This document shows, piece after piece, positions 12,000 to 23,790 of a DNA stretch of 64,000 bases (positions within the stretch are counted from its first letter, which is position 1; each line of letters starts with the position of its first letter). The translations under genes and the position numbers were made by a program. The notes beneath the pieces are model-generated. The model had not been told where the DNA came from. It did no database searches and saw only the letters and a list, made by a program, of their open reading frames with translations. This DNA is from Takakia lepidozioides (Eukaryota; Streptophyta; Takakiopsida; Takakiales; Takakiaceae), in assembly GCA_030704615.1 (NCBI GenBank), contig CM060734.1, forward strand, positions 2,916,001 to 2,980,000, given 5' to 3'.

Positions 12000-12813
12000 C
12001 TACCAAAAGATCACAAAGAACGATATGAACTATATCTCCAAAAAGACAGAGTCTCTCTAGCTCCTGCATACCAACACCTAAGCGATCATTTCTTCCATTT
12101 TCTTCGCAGCTCTTCCACCAATATACGCCCACCTACACAGCCGATAGCCACTTTGGACTCCCTGCCTGCCAAAACTTAATGCTAGTCACTGTCACTCATA
12201 AACTTCACCCATACCCTAAACAACACATTCTCTTTTCACTAATTATCACCATCTCCCCACATATCATTCTTTTACAAGAAACCAAACTCAATACACAAAG
12301 ACCTAATGGCTCTTATATAAGCAAACTCATCCCAGCATACTACATGTTGTATGGCAACGCGTATACGGCAGAGCAATGCCTTACCAGACGTTCCGTTCCA
12401 TATCATCCCACTCGTGGTGATTGGCTCCAGCCCATTAATTATTTCATACGCCTGCACACTAGGCACGCAATTAAAAGAAGCACTAAACGATCCAGGACGC
12501 CTTGGTATCATCTATCAGGGGCTCCTTAGATTCATTGCCCTAAAATACAGTGGTCTCTATTCGTTGTCATCCTTACACCCACAAGCTTGCCTGCACTCCC
12601 CCACTGCATGCACACTACTCATCCTACGCCAAATGAAAATAAATATACAAACGGACCTACCGGACTATCCTAACACCTCCTCACCATTGGAACGCGCTTG
12701 GCTCACAAGTCATTTCCTATCACAAATCGAAATCTCTCACCCAAAACAAAAAAAAACCCATCCTCACTTACTTCAGAGAGCGCCACATCACCACCCTCAC
12801 CCAACTTATCACC
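12000..12813 (+). pseudogene. Degenerate LINE-like retroelement, left part
   Basis: The frame at 12179-12529 includes ISPHIILLQETKL, which resembles the catalytic LQET(K) motif of apurinic-type endonucleases in non-LTR retrotransposons. A second frame (12351 onward) carries the following sequence, so a frameshift is present. Near 12768-12813 a third frame reads FRERHITTLTQLITA. This frame continues without interruption across the CACTA insertion into 18253 (TGRRLLRPSEF). Little else is recognisable and the reverse transcriptase core is not visible, so assignment to a LINE is an inference from the endonuclease-like motif and the downstream RNase H. Confidence 0.45.
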
Positions 12814-12816
12814 GCA
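12814..12816. repeat. Target-site duplication GCA, left copy
   Basis: GCA immediately precedes CACTAGAAG at 12817. The same GCA follows the right terminus at 18250-18252. CACTA elements make 3-bp duplications, so this marks the exact insertion point. Confidence 0.85.
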
Positions 12817-12848
12817 CACTAGAAGAGAAACCGGTTTTTTCCACGGCT
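12817..12848 (+). repeat. CACTA left terminal inverted repeat (32 bp)
   Basis: Begins CACTAGAAGAGAAACCGG and ends TTTTTCCACGGCT. It matches the reverse complement of 18218-18249 with a single T/C difference at position 20. Confidence 0.9.
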
Positions 12849-13857
12849 TTTTCCACATTTTTTGCTGTGGAATCAGCCACAGTCCACACCTGCCGTGGGT
12901 GTAAGGAACGACTAGTGCTTTCGGACACCCCGTGGATGGCCTGGCTCTCGGGTGGCCCTGTGGAAAGTCCACGGGAGGCTTTTTCCATGGGTGGGCTTTT
13001 TTCACGGGGTGGCCGCTGACATGGCCGATGGCATAGCTGACATGGCAGAGTGTGAAAAAAGGCCAGTGTGGCATGTTTCACGGCGGATTTCACACCTTGA
13101 ACAAGCCACTATGCGACACGTGTCATATTTCACACCTTCGACAAGTCACTATGCAACACGTGTTCGTTCCTGTGTGGTGGTACACATTAATTAATTAATT
13201 AATTGCTTCCAATATTAAGTTTGAATATTAATGGATTTAATTTATTATTATTATTATAGGAAAAATGGACAGTGGCCTGGATGAGAACATTATTAAATAA
13301 CAAAATATTGAAATGATGTTTTTAGAAATTATATTTATTCGCTCAGATACCAAAACACACCCTTTGCAGGGAAGGAGAGTTTGCCTTAGTGTCTATGCTG
13401 AGTTGCGTCTCCTACTCTCTGTAATCTAATAGACATTCATCTTTTTCCCTCGGTTGTCCCACCCTTGACTGCGGTCAAGCATTCATTCCACAGCTTCTCC
13501 TCATCTCTGTTACATGTTTTTGGATACTTTCCTATTGTCACTTTGGTAGTATCATGTCAAAATCACTCCAAACTATGTACCATCTACCCAGGCAGGTTTC
13601 TTGTAGCTAACCCTCCACAGGGAATCATAAGTAATCTGGAGCTTGAAATCTGGCCCTCTTGGATGACACTCTATCCCTGCTCCTTCAGCTATCCATGCCT
13701 CTGCACAGATCATGCATACATCCTTGCATTGCTGTTAGCAGCTGACAATGGCAGCCTAGATTTGTTCCAGCAAACACCCAACTCATCTTATCACACCAAT
13801 TCCTATTCAAAGGTTCACTCAACCAACTAACTTGCAGAATTCTTAAAACATGAAAAT

Positions 13858-14640
13858 TTAGGGCGATGGGTTGAAGAAGGTGCTTTGATTAGCATTGCCT
13901 GATTTTATCAATTGTGCCGCTGCTGCTGCGGCTTCCAGTTGACCATCTACCCATGCAGGTTTCTTGGAGCTATTTTTCCACGGGGAATCACCCATTCCCG
14001 CATCATTGCTCATAGGTCTCCAAAGCCTCCATCCGTGCCCTTGCTGTGCATATCCTGCAATCATCGCACTCCACGACACCACATCTCGTTCAGCCATACT
14101 GTCAAACACTTCCTTTGCATCCTCGATGCACCCACATTTGGCATACATGTAGTCCACCATGGAAGTGTTCAGAATGACATTGGGTACAATTCCAGATTTG
14201 ACGATGTCACCATGGACCTCTTTGCCCTTTTCCAGAGCTCCCAGGCTTGCACATGCATTACAAACAAATGTGATGTGGTTGGGCTTCACCCCTTCGCGCA
14301 GCAGTTGCTCATAGGTCTCCAAAGCATTCCTACCACACCCATGTTAAATCCTGCCAACATTATATTCAACGTGATCAAAGTTTGTTGAGGCATTCCGTTG
14401 AACACTTGGTGTGCATTCATGATGCTCTTGCACTTAACATACATGTTCACAAGGGGGTTGAGGAGAAAAACACTTGGTGTGAATCCACTTTGGATAATGT
14501 GACTGAAATGCTCCTTGGTTTAAAGGTTGTAGAGCCTCTTTCAGTCTGCCTGCCTCACAAAGCATCTTCACATGCCCAGAAGAGCAAGAAGAGGCATTAT
14601 GGACTCCCTCTCTTAATCCTCTTTTAGAAGCTGTGGTATG
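13858..14640 (-). pseudogene. PPR gene fragment next to the tandem array
   Basis: On the minus strand, 14322-13858 reads ETYEQLLREGVKPNHITFVCNACASLGALEKGKEVHGDIVKSG, then MYAKCGCIEDAKEVFDSMAERDVVSWSAMIAGYAQQG, typical L, S and P type PPR motifs. It then drifts into unrelated sequence ending near 13858. 14340-14640 holds a more decayed PPR stretch (the DNA for the EVFN-like and VHMYVKCK-like blocks is visible at about 14390-14470). This looks like the least altered sample of the captured gene, probably close to the ancestor of the array at 14640-16940. No start codon, transit peptide or E/DYW domain is present. Confidence 0.8.
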
Positions 14641-16940
14641 GTTGAGGTGCCTAATTTAAATCAGGGCTGCCAGGCCTGCAATGCACACAAACATGATGTG
14701 GTCGGGCTGAACCCCTTCCCCCATCATTTGTTCATAGGTCTCCAAATCCTCCATCCCACGTCCCTGTTGTGCATACCTTGCAAGCATCGCACTCCACGAC
14801 ACCACATCTCGTTCAGCCATAGTGTTGAACACTCCCTTTGCATCCTCGATGCACCCACATTTTGCATACATGTCCACTAGGGTATTGTTCAAAATGACAT
14901 TTGGTACAATTCCAGCTCCGAAGGTGTCACCATGGACCTCCTTCCCCTTTTCCAGAGCTGCCAGGGCAGTGTTTCGAATGACATTAGGTACAATTCCAGC
15001 TTTGATGATATCCCCATGCACCTCTTTGCCCTTCTCCAGGGCTGCCAGGCCTGCAATGCATACAAACATGATGTGGCCGGGCTGAACCCCTTCCCCCATC
15101 ATTTGCTCATAGGTCTCCAAAGCCTCCATCCCACGTCCCTGTTGTGCATACCCTGCAAGCATCGCACTCCATGACACCACATCTCGTTCAGCCATAGTGT
15201 TGAACACTCCCTTTGCATCCCCGATGCACCCACATTTTGCCTACATATGCACTAGGGTATTGTTCAAAATGACATTTGGTACAATTCCAGCTCTGAAGAT
15301 GTCACCATGGACCTCCTTCCCCTTTTCCAGAGCTGCCAGGGCAGTGTTTCGAATGACATTAGGTACAATTCCAGCTTTGATGATATCCCCATGCACCTCT
15401 TTGCCCTTCTCCAGGGCTGCCAGGCCTGCAATGCATACAAACATGATGTGGCCGGGCTGAACCCCTTTTCCCATCATTTGCTCATAGGTCTCCAAAGGCT
15501 CCATCCCACGTCCCTGCTGTGCATACCCTGCAAGCATCGCACTCCATGACACCACATCTCGTTCAGCCATAGTGTTGAACACTCTATTTGCATCCCCGAT
15601 GCACCCACATTTTGCCTACATATGCACTAGGGTATTGTTCAAAATGACATTTGGTACAATTCCAGCTCTGAAGGTGTCACCATGGACCTCCTTCCCCTTT
15701 TCCAGAGCTGCCAGGGCAGTGTTTCGAATGACATTAGGTACAATTCCAGCTTTGATGATATCCCCACGCACCTCTTTGCCCTTCTCCAGGGCTGCCAGGC
15801 CTGCAATGCATACAAACATGATGTGGCCGGGCTGAACCCCTTCCCCCATCAGTTGCTCATAGGTCTCCAAAGGCTCCATCCCACGTCCCTGCTGTGCATA
15901 CCCTGCAAGCATCGCACTCCATGACACCACATCTCGTTCAGCCATAGTGTTGAACACTCCATTTGCATCCCCGATGCACCCACATTTTGCCTACATATGC
16001 ACTAGGGTATTGTTCAAAATGACATTTGGTACAATTCCAGCTCTGAAGGTGTCACCATGGACCTCCTTCCCCTTTTCCAGAGCTGCTAGGGCAGTGTTTC
16101 GAATGACATTAGGTACAATTCCAGCTTTGATGATATGTACCTCTTTGCCCTTCTCCAGGGCTGCCAGGCCTGCAATGCATACAAACATGATGTGGCCGGG
16201 CTGAACCCCTTCCCCCATCATTTGCTCATAGGTCTCCAAAGCCTCCATCCCACGTCCCTGCTGTGCATACCCTGCAAGCATCGCACTCCATGACACCACA
16301 TCTCGTTCAGCCATAGTGTTGAACACTCCATTTGCATCCCCGATGCACCCACATTTTGCCTACATATGCACTAGGGTATTGTTCAAAATGACATTTGGTA
16401 CAATTCCAGCTCTGAAGGTGTCACCATGGACCTCCTTCCCCTTCCAGAGCTAGGGCAGTGTTTCGAATGACATTAGGTACAATTCCAGCTTTGATGATAT
16501 CCCCATGCCCGTCTTTGCCCTTCTCCAGGGCTGCCAAGCCTGCAATGCATACAAACATAATGTGGCCGGGTTGGACCCCTTCCCCCATCATTTGCTCATA
16601 GGTTTCCAAAACCTCCATCCCACGTCCCTGCTGTGCATACCCTGCAAGCATTGCACTCCACGACACCACATCTCGTTCAGCCATAGTGTTGAACACTCTA
16701 TTTGCATCCCCGATGCACCCACATTTTGCATACATGTCCACTAGGATATTGTTCAGAATGACATTTGGTACAATTCCAGCTCTGAAGATGTCACCACGGA
16801 CCTCCTTCCCCTTTTCCAGAGCTGCCAGGGCAGTGTTTAGAATGACATTAGGTACAATTCCAGCTTTGATGATATCCCCATGCACCTCTTTGTCCTTCTC
16901 AAGGGTTGCCAGGCTTGCACAAGCATTGCAATGCACACAA
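14640..16940 (-). repeat. Tandem array of PPR-derived units, about 375 bp each
   Basis: The landmark CTGCCAGGCCTGCAATGCA (or close variant) recurs at about 14667, 15042, 15417, 15792, 16161 and 16532, giving spacings of 375, 375, 375, 369 and 371. Each unit encodes on the minus strand LEKGKEVHGD(I/T)FRAGIVPN, then VDMYAKCGCIEDAKGVFNTM, DVVSWSAMLAGYAQQGRGM, ETYEQMMGEGVQPGHIMFVC and a second EKGKEVHGDIIKAGIVPN block. This is about 125 codons with a duplicated L-motif half. Four inner units share a Tyr-to-stop change (MYAK to M-stop-AK) together with Asp to His just before it. The outer units at about 14866 and 16729 keep the coding form. The array therefore spread after inactivation and is not a working PPR protein. 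Confidence 0.9.
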
Positions 16941-17820
16941 ACATGATGTGAGAGGGCAAAACAGGTTGAAATAGGTCAAAGAAGAAGATGCCCTCACCAC
17001 ATTGTCCTTGAGGTTGTGTCATGACTTGACCGACCATCAACCCAAAAAGACCTCTTGTGTGCGCTGCTTGTGTCTGTAGTCAGGTAATGTCGGATTGGTC
17101 TGTGAGATCGAACCACCACAGTGTAGCTGAGTAGGCAGAGATTGAAACACGGCCTGCTATGACCAAACTAACTCTCCCAAGAACGGCAAGCTCGCAAGAA
17201 TGTTGCGAGCTTCTCCTCGTCTCATCTCCTCCTCCTCTCTTCCTTCCTGCATCATTTGCTCAACGCCTCCATCCCACGCCTCTACATATCCTGCGATCAT
17301 CGCGTTCCATCCCTCAGCTACATGGTGTGGCGCAGGGTGACAAAAAAAAACGCCAAGTCCCAGCCCTCCTTTGTGTTCACGATTACCCTAATGGATAACC
17401 TTATTAGCAACTTTTTATTTATTTTTAAACCTAATGGGCAACCTTATTAGCAACTTTTTGACTTTTTAACCTTTTGCACTTTGATTCATTCTAGGTCAGA
17501 GGCTAAAGTCCTGCTACCAGACTTGTCTAGAAAACCAAAACACCACGTAGACAAACATTTGATAATGGTAATAAAATATATTACCATTGGGCTGTTTGAA
17601 CACTTGTTAGTAAATTTAGGTTAGGATTTTTAGGTTATTTTTTCGAAAATATTCTGGTTTTTTCTTTGATGTGTGAGATGACAAAGTCCAAGCATGTCAC
17701 ATAAACAAGGAGTTCAACGTAAGGATGATGCAAGTGATTTGTGGCAAAAAGTGTAAATCATGTCTATGCCTATTTGTCCTAGTTGTGTCATAGGTTGCAA
17801 CGGAACGGGGCCACCTTTGA
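16941..17820. other. CACTA interior with a decayed PPR remnant
   Basis: 17240-17335 (CATCATTTGCTCAACGCC..CATCCCACGCC..CATATCCTGCGATCATCGCG) matches the array consensus imperfectly and is a further degenerate PPR copy on the minus strand. The rest, to 17820, has low-complexity T-rich stretches and no gene I can support. Confidence 0.5.
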
Positions 17821-18217
17821 ATGCGATCCCCATGCTCATTTCACCAAGGGCATTATAGACTTCATAATGGAGAGATTGAAAATGGGGTATATTCTTCACT
17901 TGTTAGTAGCCCATCGTGCATATTTCTAAACATGAACATGAAGTTCATAATCATTTTCCAAGGGCATCATTCTCAAACTCCCCATACACCACAATCAGTG
18001 GAAATAATTGTATGTTCCCATTTCACACAGGTGTGTAACATGCCATGTAAACTAAGCCAACCCCTGCCACGCTCATGGCTGTTTTCACACCGTTCTTGCC
18101 TGGGGTGTGGACCACATGTGAGACACCCCACAGTTAGGGCATATTTAGACCCACACCTTGGCTCAGTGTATAGACCCGTGATAAAAGCCGTGGAATGTGC
18201 CAGATGTGAGATGGCAG

Positions 18218-18249
18218 AGCCGTGGAAAAAGCCGGTTTCTCTTCTAGTG
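18218..18249 (-). repeat. CACTA right terminal inverted repeat (32 bp)
   Basis: Reverse complement of the left terminus, ending TCTCTTCTAGTG at 18249 and followed by the GCA duplication at 18250-18252. Confidence 0.9.
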
Positions 18250-18252
18250 GCA

Positions 18253-18860
18253 ACAGGTCGCCGACTTTTAAGGCCAAGTGAATTCACTACTAAATTCTCG
18301 TGTGCTACAACCAAAACTAGCCGGTACTTACAACACCTCCGCACACTCTTTCGCCACCCATCCAAAGCCTGCACCCTTGATTGCAATCTTCCCTGCCCTT
18401 ACTACCCATACACGGCCCAAGATTTGCTCCCTCAATATATGACCACCCCAACCGCCTCCATCTACCAGAAGCTTAGCACATCATATGTCGCTAACACTCC
18501 CACATATACTGAACCTGATCCTTCTCTCAAGCACCTGCCACCGCAACATACTATACCAATTAGCAACTCTTCCCCAACACTAGCCTCCCCAGCTAATATG
18601 CCAGACACTCCCACCCACCCCCCACTATCCCCCAAAGTGACCCACCCTACCTCCCCGCATAACTCTATTAACCCTGATGCCTATGTCATTGAAGCCATAC
18701 TAGGTATAAAAACCCAAACATCAATTGACGCTTTTGGGGCCACATGTGTTGACATATACTACCATTGCAAGTGGGCAAGCTACCCTAATGAAGACAACAC
18801 ATGACAAATAGAAGACGGTCCACATGATGATTGCGACCCAGACCACAATCTCATCCTTCT
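18253..18860 (+). pseudogene. LINE-like element, middle part with chromodomain-like segment
   Basis: The frame begins TGRRLLRPSEFTTKF..SRYLQHLRTLF, similar to the stretch after the reverse transcriptase in L1-type ORF2 (ITxLxxLxxxxGxxLSxxEF..YxQL). It is in frame with 12768-12813 across the CACTA insertion. After a Pro/Ser/Thr-rich linker, residues at about 18679-18804 read AYVIEAILGIKTQ...YYHCKWASYPNEDNT, then stop TGA at 18802-18804 where a chromodomain would have Trp, followed in frame by QIEDGPHDD. This matches the chromodomain pattern (Y-V-E-x-IL ... Y-x-VKW-x-x-YP-x-E-x-NTW-E). A chromodomain would target insertion to histone-marked chromatin. The match is by eye only. Confidence 0.45.
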
Positions 18861-19186
18861 CACCACATTCTACAAAAGCACTAACATTGACTATCTAACA
18901 CATATTCACCAACAACACGCCACCCCCGCCCAACACACAGACAATAGATACATTCATAAGCCGATCTCGGCCCCCAATGTACACATATGCATCGCTGAAT
19001 GCAACCTAGACAAAGATATCCAACAAGATCAACCACTAATCCGCATGGGCCCCCGCCTTTCGAACATATATGCACAAAATGGCCGCTTCATCAGACTTAT
19101 CCCCAACGATAGATTAACATGGCTATGGCACAAGTACTCTACCCCAGAGCCATACTCACAGGAGCTACTACCACCAAAACAAGATT

Positions 19187-19648
19187 TTGCCACAGAAGTT
19201 TATTGGCTATCGACCGCTACCTCAAAGACACCCCTCCAAAAAACCACGCTCCCTTGCCCGGTTAGCAACGACAAGCGCACACCATACTATTCCCAAAGAT
19301 ATTCTCGCCTTACTTATCAAAACATTCCAGATCACTCACTCATACTACTCTAATCCATTGACCTGCCCTATGGAATTGGACACATTTGCTAGTCCACATC
19401 ACAAAGATTGCATTTTCGGGGCCACTGGTCATGCTACTCAGCATACCTGGGAGGGCCGTGGTCTTGCCCACCCTCCCTCCGGACCCCTTGCCCATGAAGC
19501 TATTCAATGGGCCAAATTCGCCGCGCATTCATCTCCTTGCGCTTCAACTATCCTCATCCTCACACAACAGAGCACACCTACCACCTCCCACCCACTTCTA
19601 CGCCTCCCTACTGGGGTCAAGCTATTAGCCACAATTGACCCAAACTAG
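19187..19648 (+). pseudogene. Candidate DNA-adenine-methylase-like segment of the LINE-like element
   Basis: The frame contains PMELDTFASPHHKDCIFGATGH, then W.GRGLAHPPSGPLAHEAIQWAKFA, then CASTILILTQ. The order DxFAS....C.F, then (N/D)PP(F/Y)xxI, then a hydrophobic strand resembles phage and retroelement Dam-like N6-adenine methyltransferase domains, with AHPP in place of the usual DPPY or NPPF. It lies between the chromodomain-like segment and the RNase H segment. The resemblance is suggestive only; the motif IV change would predict inactivity. Confidence 0.3.
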
Positions 19649-19837
19649 CTTAAGTATACTCATACCCCTCCTTTTCCCAAATACCTCCGGCAGAAGGAAC
19701 CTACCCTAACCCTCATCCTGCATGTCCAAAACCCCCATCATGTTGACATACCTACACCTTTCTTTCGCGAACTATAACATCTACTAACCATAACACACAA
19801 AATAAAGGCCATCATCCACCATCCATCTACCCCTCAT

Positions 19838-20100
19838 TGCTACCACGCAGGAACAGGGAGAGGGGTTGCCCTCAGTCTCCCTGGCCCTGCAACCATTCTT
19901 AGGGCCGAGCTTATGGCCATCTACGATGCTCTCCTCCTATTTGACAACCACCCCCCCCCCCCCCCCCCATACTTCATCTTCACCGACAGCCTTACCTCCT
20001 TATTCCTCATCCGCAACCACATCGCTCGCCCCTCCTCTCACCACCATCATCCTGACCGTAAACTTATTTCAGCCATTGTAAATGCTGCCGTCTCTAAGTA
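19838..20100 (+). pseudogene. RNase H-like C-terminal segment of the LINE-like element
   Basis: One frame reads HAGTGRGVALSLPGPATILRAELMAIYDALLLFD, then YFIFTDSLTSLFLIRNHIA and ends at stop TAG at 20098-20100. The Glu in RAELMAI and the Asp in FTDSLTS are the second and third carboxylates of RNase H domains found at the end of many LINE ORFs. The first Asp region (DGS-type) is not preserved. A C-tract of about 18 bases at 19950-19968 disturbs the frame. Confidence 0.6.
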
Positions 20101-22388
20101 GTGTTTTCATGCTCATTTCCATGTATTGTGCTTGCCCATCTGAAACAATACATGTAGTGTACGGTACTCTAATGCAAATGATTTTCATGTCTCTGGCAAT
20201 TTCCAGGTCTTTGTAGTCTTACAACATTAAGGCAATCATAACCTTGCTGACATCCTTTTCTGAAGCTACACGTTTAGTCAATACAGTGCCAAGGATATGT
20301 GCTACACGAATTGCTAGTTCAAGACCTTGTAGTAGGGTATGTACACTATAGGGGATATTATCTTAGTTTACTTAAGCTGGACTGTTTTGATGGGTTCCTT
20401 GAACAGCGTGTAAGGGCATGGCCTTGTAGTACTGTACCTAGGGGTCATCTCGAGTTTCATAAGATGCCCTCGTCCTAAGATTAGAGAGTAGTAATAAGTC
20501 AAACTTTGTCGTTACCTCTATGGTAGTTTGGACTGGTGTTGTTTGGGCAGGATGTGATGGAATTTATGTTTTCATGATTTCTTGAGTATTAGTCGTTGCA
20601 ACATTCTACTGAGTACCAAGACCAGCATATTTAAGTGGGACTTGGTTACCACTGTCACCATAGAAGATACTCATCAATTGGATTTTGAAACTTTCTCACA
20701 TCTATCTGAAGTTCCACCACTTTTTATGAGATCAGATGAAACATCTTCCTCTCTTCCTCAAGATCTATTGTGGTTGCAATCTGATTTTCTCTTTTCCTGA
20801 TTTCATGGGGGATTAGATGACTTGGTTTTGCTGAGAACCAGCTCCATCAGCTTTGCTCCCAGGCTGAGATAAGACATGGCTTGGGCACAAGCCTATGGAA
20901 ATCCTGCCATAGTTTCCCAGATAAGAGCTGGATACTACAGATGTGAGGCAGTGTGAGGTAGGGCTAGTCGTGTCAAGGATGGCCACGGGCACCAACATGA
21001 CATGCAATGCTTTCTTTTGCCATTGAGATACCGAGTTTCAAGGAAAAGTTCATTGTGCCGGATGGTTTCAGCCCTCTCTCGCTCATAGTCAGTCAGTTCA
21101 GCCTCTAGAGAATGTGAGGGGGCTGGCACCCAGCTCCGCCCATTCCCGCTCTTGATTTAAGTCGATGCACTGGTGTCACCAACATCTTTGACCTTTCTAA
21201 CTTTTAGTGTTTCCAGTGGGAGGCTATGGGGCTGTGCTATTAGAGATGAATTCTTAGCAGTAAAAGGAAGATTTATTTCAGTCTTGTCACTGGAAATAGG
21301 CAGTTTGGTAGTGTAATTTTCCCTGACAATTCTTCAACTTTGCGCAACGATATGAGGAGATTCACAGTCTTTCACAACATGAGTTAAAAGGGTGCTAGTG
21401 GTGCTGTCCAAAACCAGCGGGTATCCTTCAGACCTGTTTGAAACAAATGAAGTTTTCACATTTATTGTGGAGCATGAGTCACCAGATATGGATGTTACTT
21501 GGGATATTGGGCTGTGTCTCTGCAAAGAGCATCTAAGTCCTCTTTTCTAACATCTTTGTTTCACTTTGTAAGCATGGATCTCTTTTCCCCTTTCCAGTGG
21601 TGCTCCTAGACTAGCACACGCCTTGAGAATGGAAATGAATGTCACGACCTTCGCAGGTATTACCACACAATGTTAGATGTGGTATTTGCACATTATGTGA
21701 TAAAGGTGTTGGATTTTATTTTTTCATATGTCAAATGTATAGCCCACATTGACAGCTTCACCCAAAGCGGCTGAATTCCCCATAGTTACAGCTTCACCTT
21801 CACATTTAGCGTAGAGGTACTAATTTTAGGGAATCCCACCCATCTAGCAAAATATAGTAGTTTTTTTTTTTTACACATAATATTAAGTTAGGGATTTTCT
21901 TGAGACATAAGACTAGTGCCCTACAACCTTTATGTGCTAGGTCTTTTCTTTTTTTTGTTGTATTGTTAGAGAGCCTTGAGCTATAAGATTGAAAGCTCCA
22001 ATCATAACTAAAAGAAAATATCTAATACTCCTAAAACGTCATATAACCCAAAGAAAATCTCTTGAGATCTCGCATATATTTTTTGAATCTCAAACCTTCT
22101 TTCTCTTGCATGGGGAATTAAAACCAAAATATTATGCAATATTTCATCAATTTTCTTTCTTTTACCATAGAATGTTTCTTTTATTTTGTATTGGAAAACA
22201 TTGTAATTTTAAAAAATCATTAAATTATATATTAATTGAAATAACTATCCATACCCGGAAACTATTCATACCCTCAGGGTATATTTTGGCATATATATCC
22301 TTACCCGGGGGTTATATAGAAATCTGAAAAGTTGATTTATCCATACCTGGAGGGTAAATGATTTGAAAAAAGTAATTTACTTATACCC
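20101..22388. other. Long stretch without a confident gene; one possible minus-strand exon
   Basis: No mobile-element domain is visible. On the minus strand, about 21135-21005 reads APSHSLEAELTDYERERAET followed by IRHNELFLETRYLNGKRKH. The pattern YERxRxxxIxxNxxxLxxL occurs in several plant nuclear proteins, so this may be a decayed exon, but the flanking frames are full of stops. 22240-22400 contains repeated ATACCC motifs of unknown nature. Confidence 0.25.
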
Positions 22389-23381
22389 TGACACTGGTTC
22401 TAACCGGGCATGCTGATATTTTTCATTTTATTATTCAAACTTCAATTTCACATCATTTATGCTTGCAATTTATATGAACATTCTTCCACGGTTATAGGTC
22501 CGAAGTGGTTCGAGAGATTCCTCGGAAGGCTCGACTAGAAGAAGACGAGCCTTCCTACACATCATGTGGAGATAAGCCTCTCCACATCCCAAGTAAGGTT
22601 TGCCACCTCACTTGGCACATGGAACCAAATGAAGTCCCAATGTCAACTAAATACAAATATAAATGTATAAAATCCTAATTAGTTAGAAATAACTATTTCT
22701 AACTATCACAAACAAAACCATGACAACTGTCGTGCACGTAAGCATCGTGCCACAACATTCATCGCTGTCCAACCACACTTCCTAGCATATAGTCCTAGAA
22801 AGCCATGCCATAATCGCATCCCTAGCTGGTGATTAGGTCCCTCTAACACCGGACAGCTGTAAGTATCCACCCCAATAAGATCATCGTTTGGTCTTCAATC
22901 GCACAAATCCCAGCATCTGAAGTCGATAGATGAAGAGGCCGGGTGCAAAAGTAGCCCCATCGTTAGTCGCATTCCTGCAATCCATGATCTTCAGTTGAGT
23001 ATCCATGGCATTGAAGCCCCACTAGCTAGACCTTGGATCACTTGTCAGCCTCACCATTGTCATGTCCACCACAATCAGTATAGGTCATATTTCTCGTTGA
23101 TGACATGGCGTTAGCCTAGAAGTTTGTCACGTGGCCAACATGAGCCCTTGCTCACGCCATGTCATCAACCCGTGAACATAGGCTCGTAGGCTCACGGCGT
23201 AGCGTCGTTGCTTTCGTTCTTGACCATGTGACCTCCTCAACTACTAACTAGCCACCTAAACCTGGCAGTTGCCCTCTATGGCCTTCACATGGCACTGTAA
23301 CAGGTGCCCCCACATGTCATTCAACCTCAATCCTATGGCATTTTCACCCAGACCGTTCAAATCAATAATAGTGTCATAACA
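22389..23381 (-). repeat. Probable 3' LTR of a decayed Ty3/gypsy element
   Basis: Following the integrase tail on the minus strand there is a purine tract (AGTGGGGGAGT) and then TGTTATGACAC starting at 23381, the usual form of an LTR start. The far edge is not certain; TGACACTGG at 22389 (CCAGTGTCA on the minus strand) is a candidate. No second LTR is present in the window. Confidence 0.45.
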
Positions 23382-23790
23382 AACTCCCCCACTAAGAAGA
23401 TTGATCATTGTCCGCAATGATAGAGAAATGGCAAAAATCCAACTGCATGTCACTCTCATTTTCCCAAGTAGCTTCAAGATTCTGGATAGTAATATGACAA
23501 GATGTTCCCGACATGAATGAGTTTGCTTTGTTTTTGTCCGCAGAATATATTTAGGTTCAGCTAACAACTAACCTTTTGCTACAACCTTGGGTAATTCAGG
23601 TAGAACATGACTGGGGTCTACCACGTATTTCCTTAGGAGGCTGACCTAGAAGACGTTATGGATTTTCTAGGTAGCTGGTAGATCCAGCTTATATGCCACA
23701 GATCCATAATGTTTCAAAATCATAAAAAATCCATAGAACTTCGGGGACAACTTAGAACACTTGCCTAGTTTCAACTGGCTTATTCAGTCC
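23382..23790 (-). pseudogene. Ty3/gypsy integrase C-terminal region
   Basis: Minus-strand frames read KLSPKFYGFFMILKHYG.., then SVAYKLDLPAT*KIHNVF*V, then SLLRKYVVDPSHVLPELP, then LLAEPKYILRTKTKQ and LEATWENE. This is the standard tail of gypsy integrases (KLSPRYYGPF.I, VAYRLDLP..., HPVFHVSLLK, then the chromo-like EPE.ILD.R and ATWE). Several Trp, Gln or Glu codons are now stops and there is one frameshift. Nothing upstream (above about 23790) continues the integrase, so the copy is truncated. It is followed by the LTR at 23381. Confidence 0.75.

Larger units (their letters stand above)
12817..18249. mobile_element. Non-autonomous CACTA element carrying an amplified PPR gene fragment
   Basis: A 5433-bp element is bounded by 32-bp inverted repeats (CACTAGAAGAGAAACCGG... 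at 12817 and its reverse complement ending at 18249, one mismatch) and flanked by a perfect 3-bp GCA duplication. The subterminal regions on both sides are rich in TTTTTCCACGG-type motifs and inverted copies. No TNP2-like transposase is encoded, so movement would need proteins from another element. Nearly all the interior from 13858 to 17335 is minus-strand PPR-derived sequence, including a tandem array. This is the layout of a gene-capturing (Pack-type) CACTA. Removing the element and one GCA restores a continuous reading frame in the surrounding LINE-like element, strong support for the boundaries. Confidence 0.9.

Noticed and set aside
17821-18249. First part of the open frame 17821-18804 as protein coding.
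   Set aside because: This portion lies inside the CACTA right subterminal region; only the part after 18252 belongs to the LINE-like frame.
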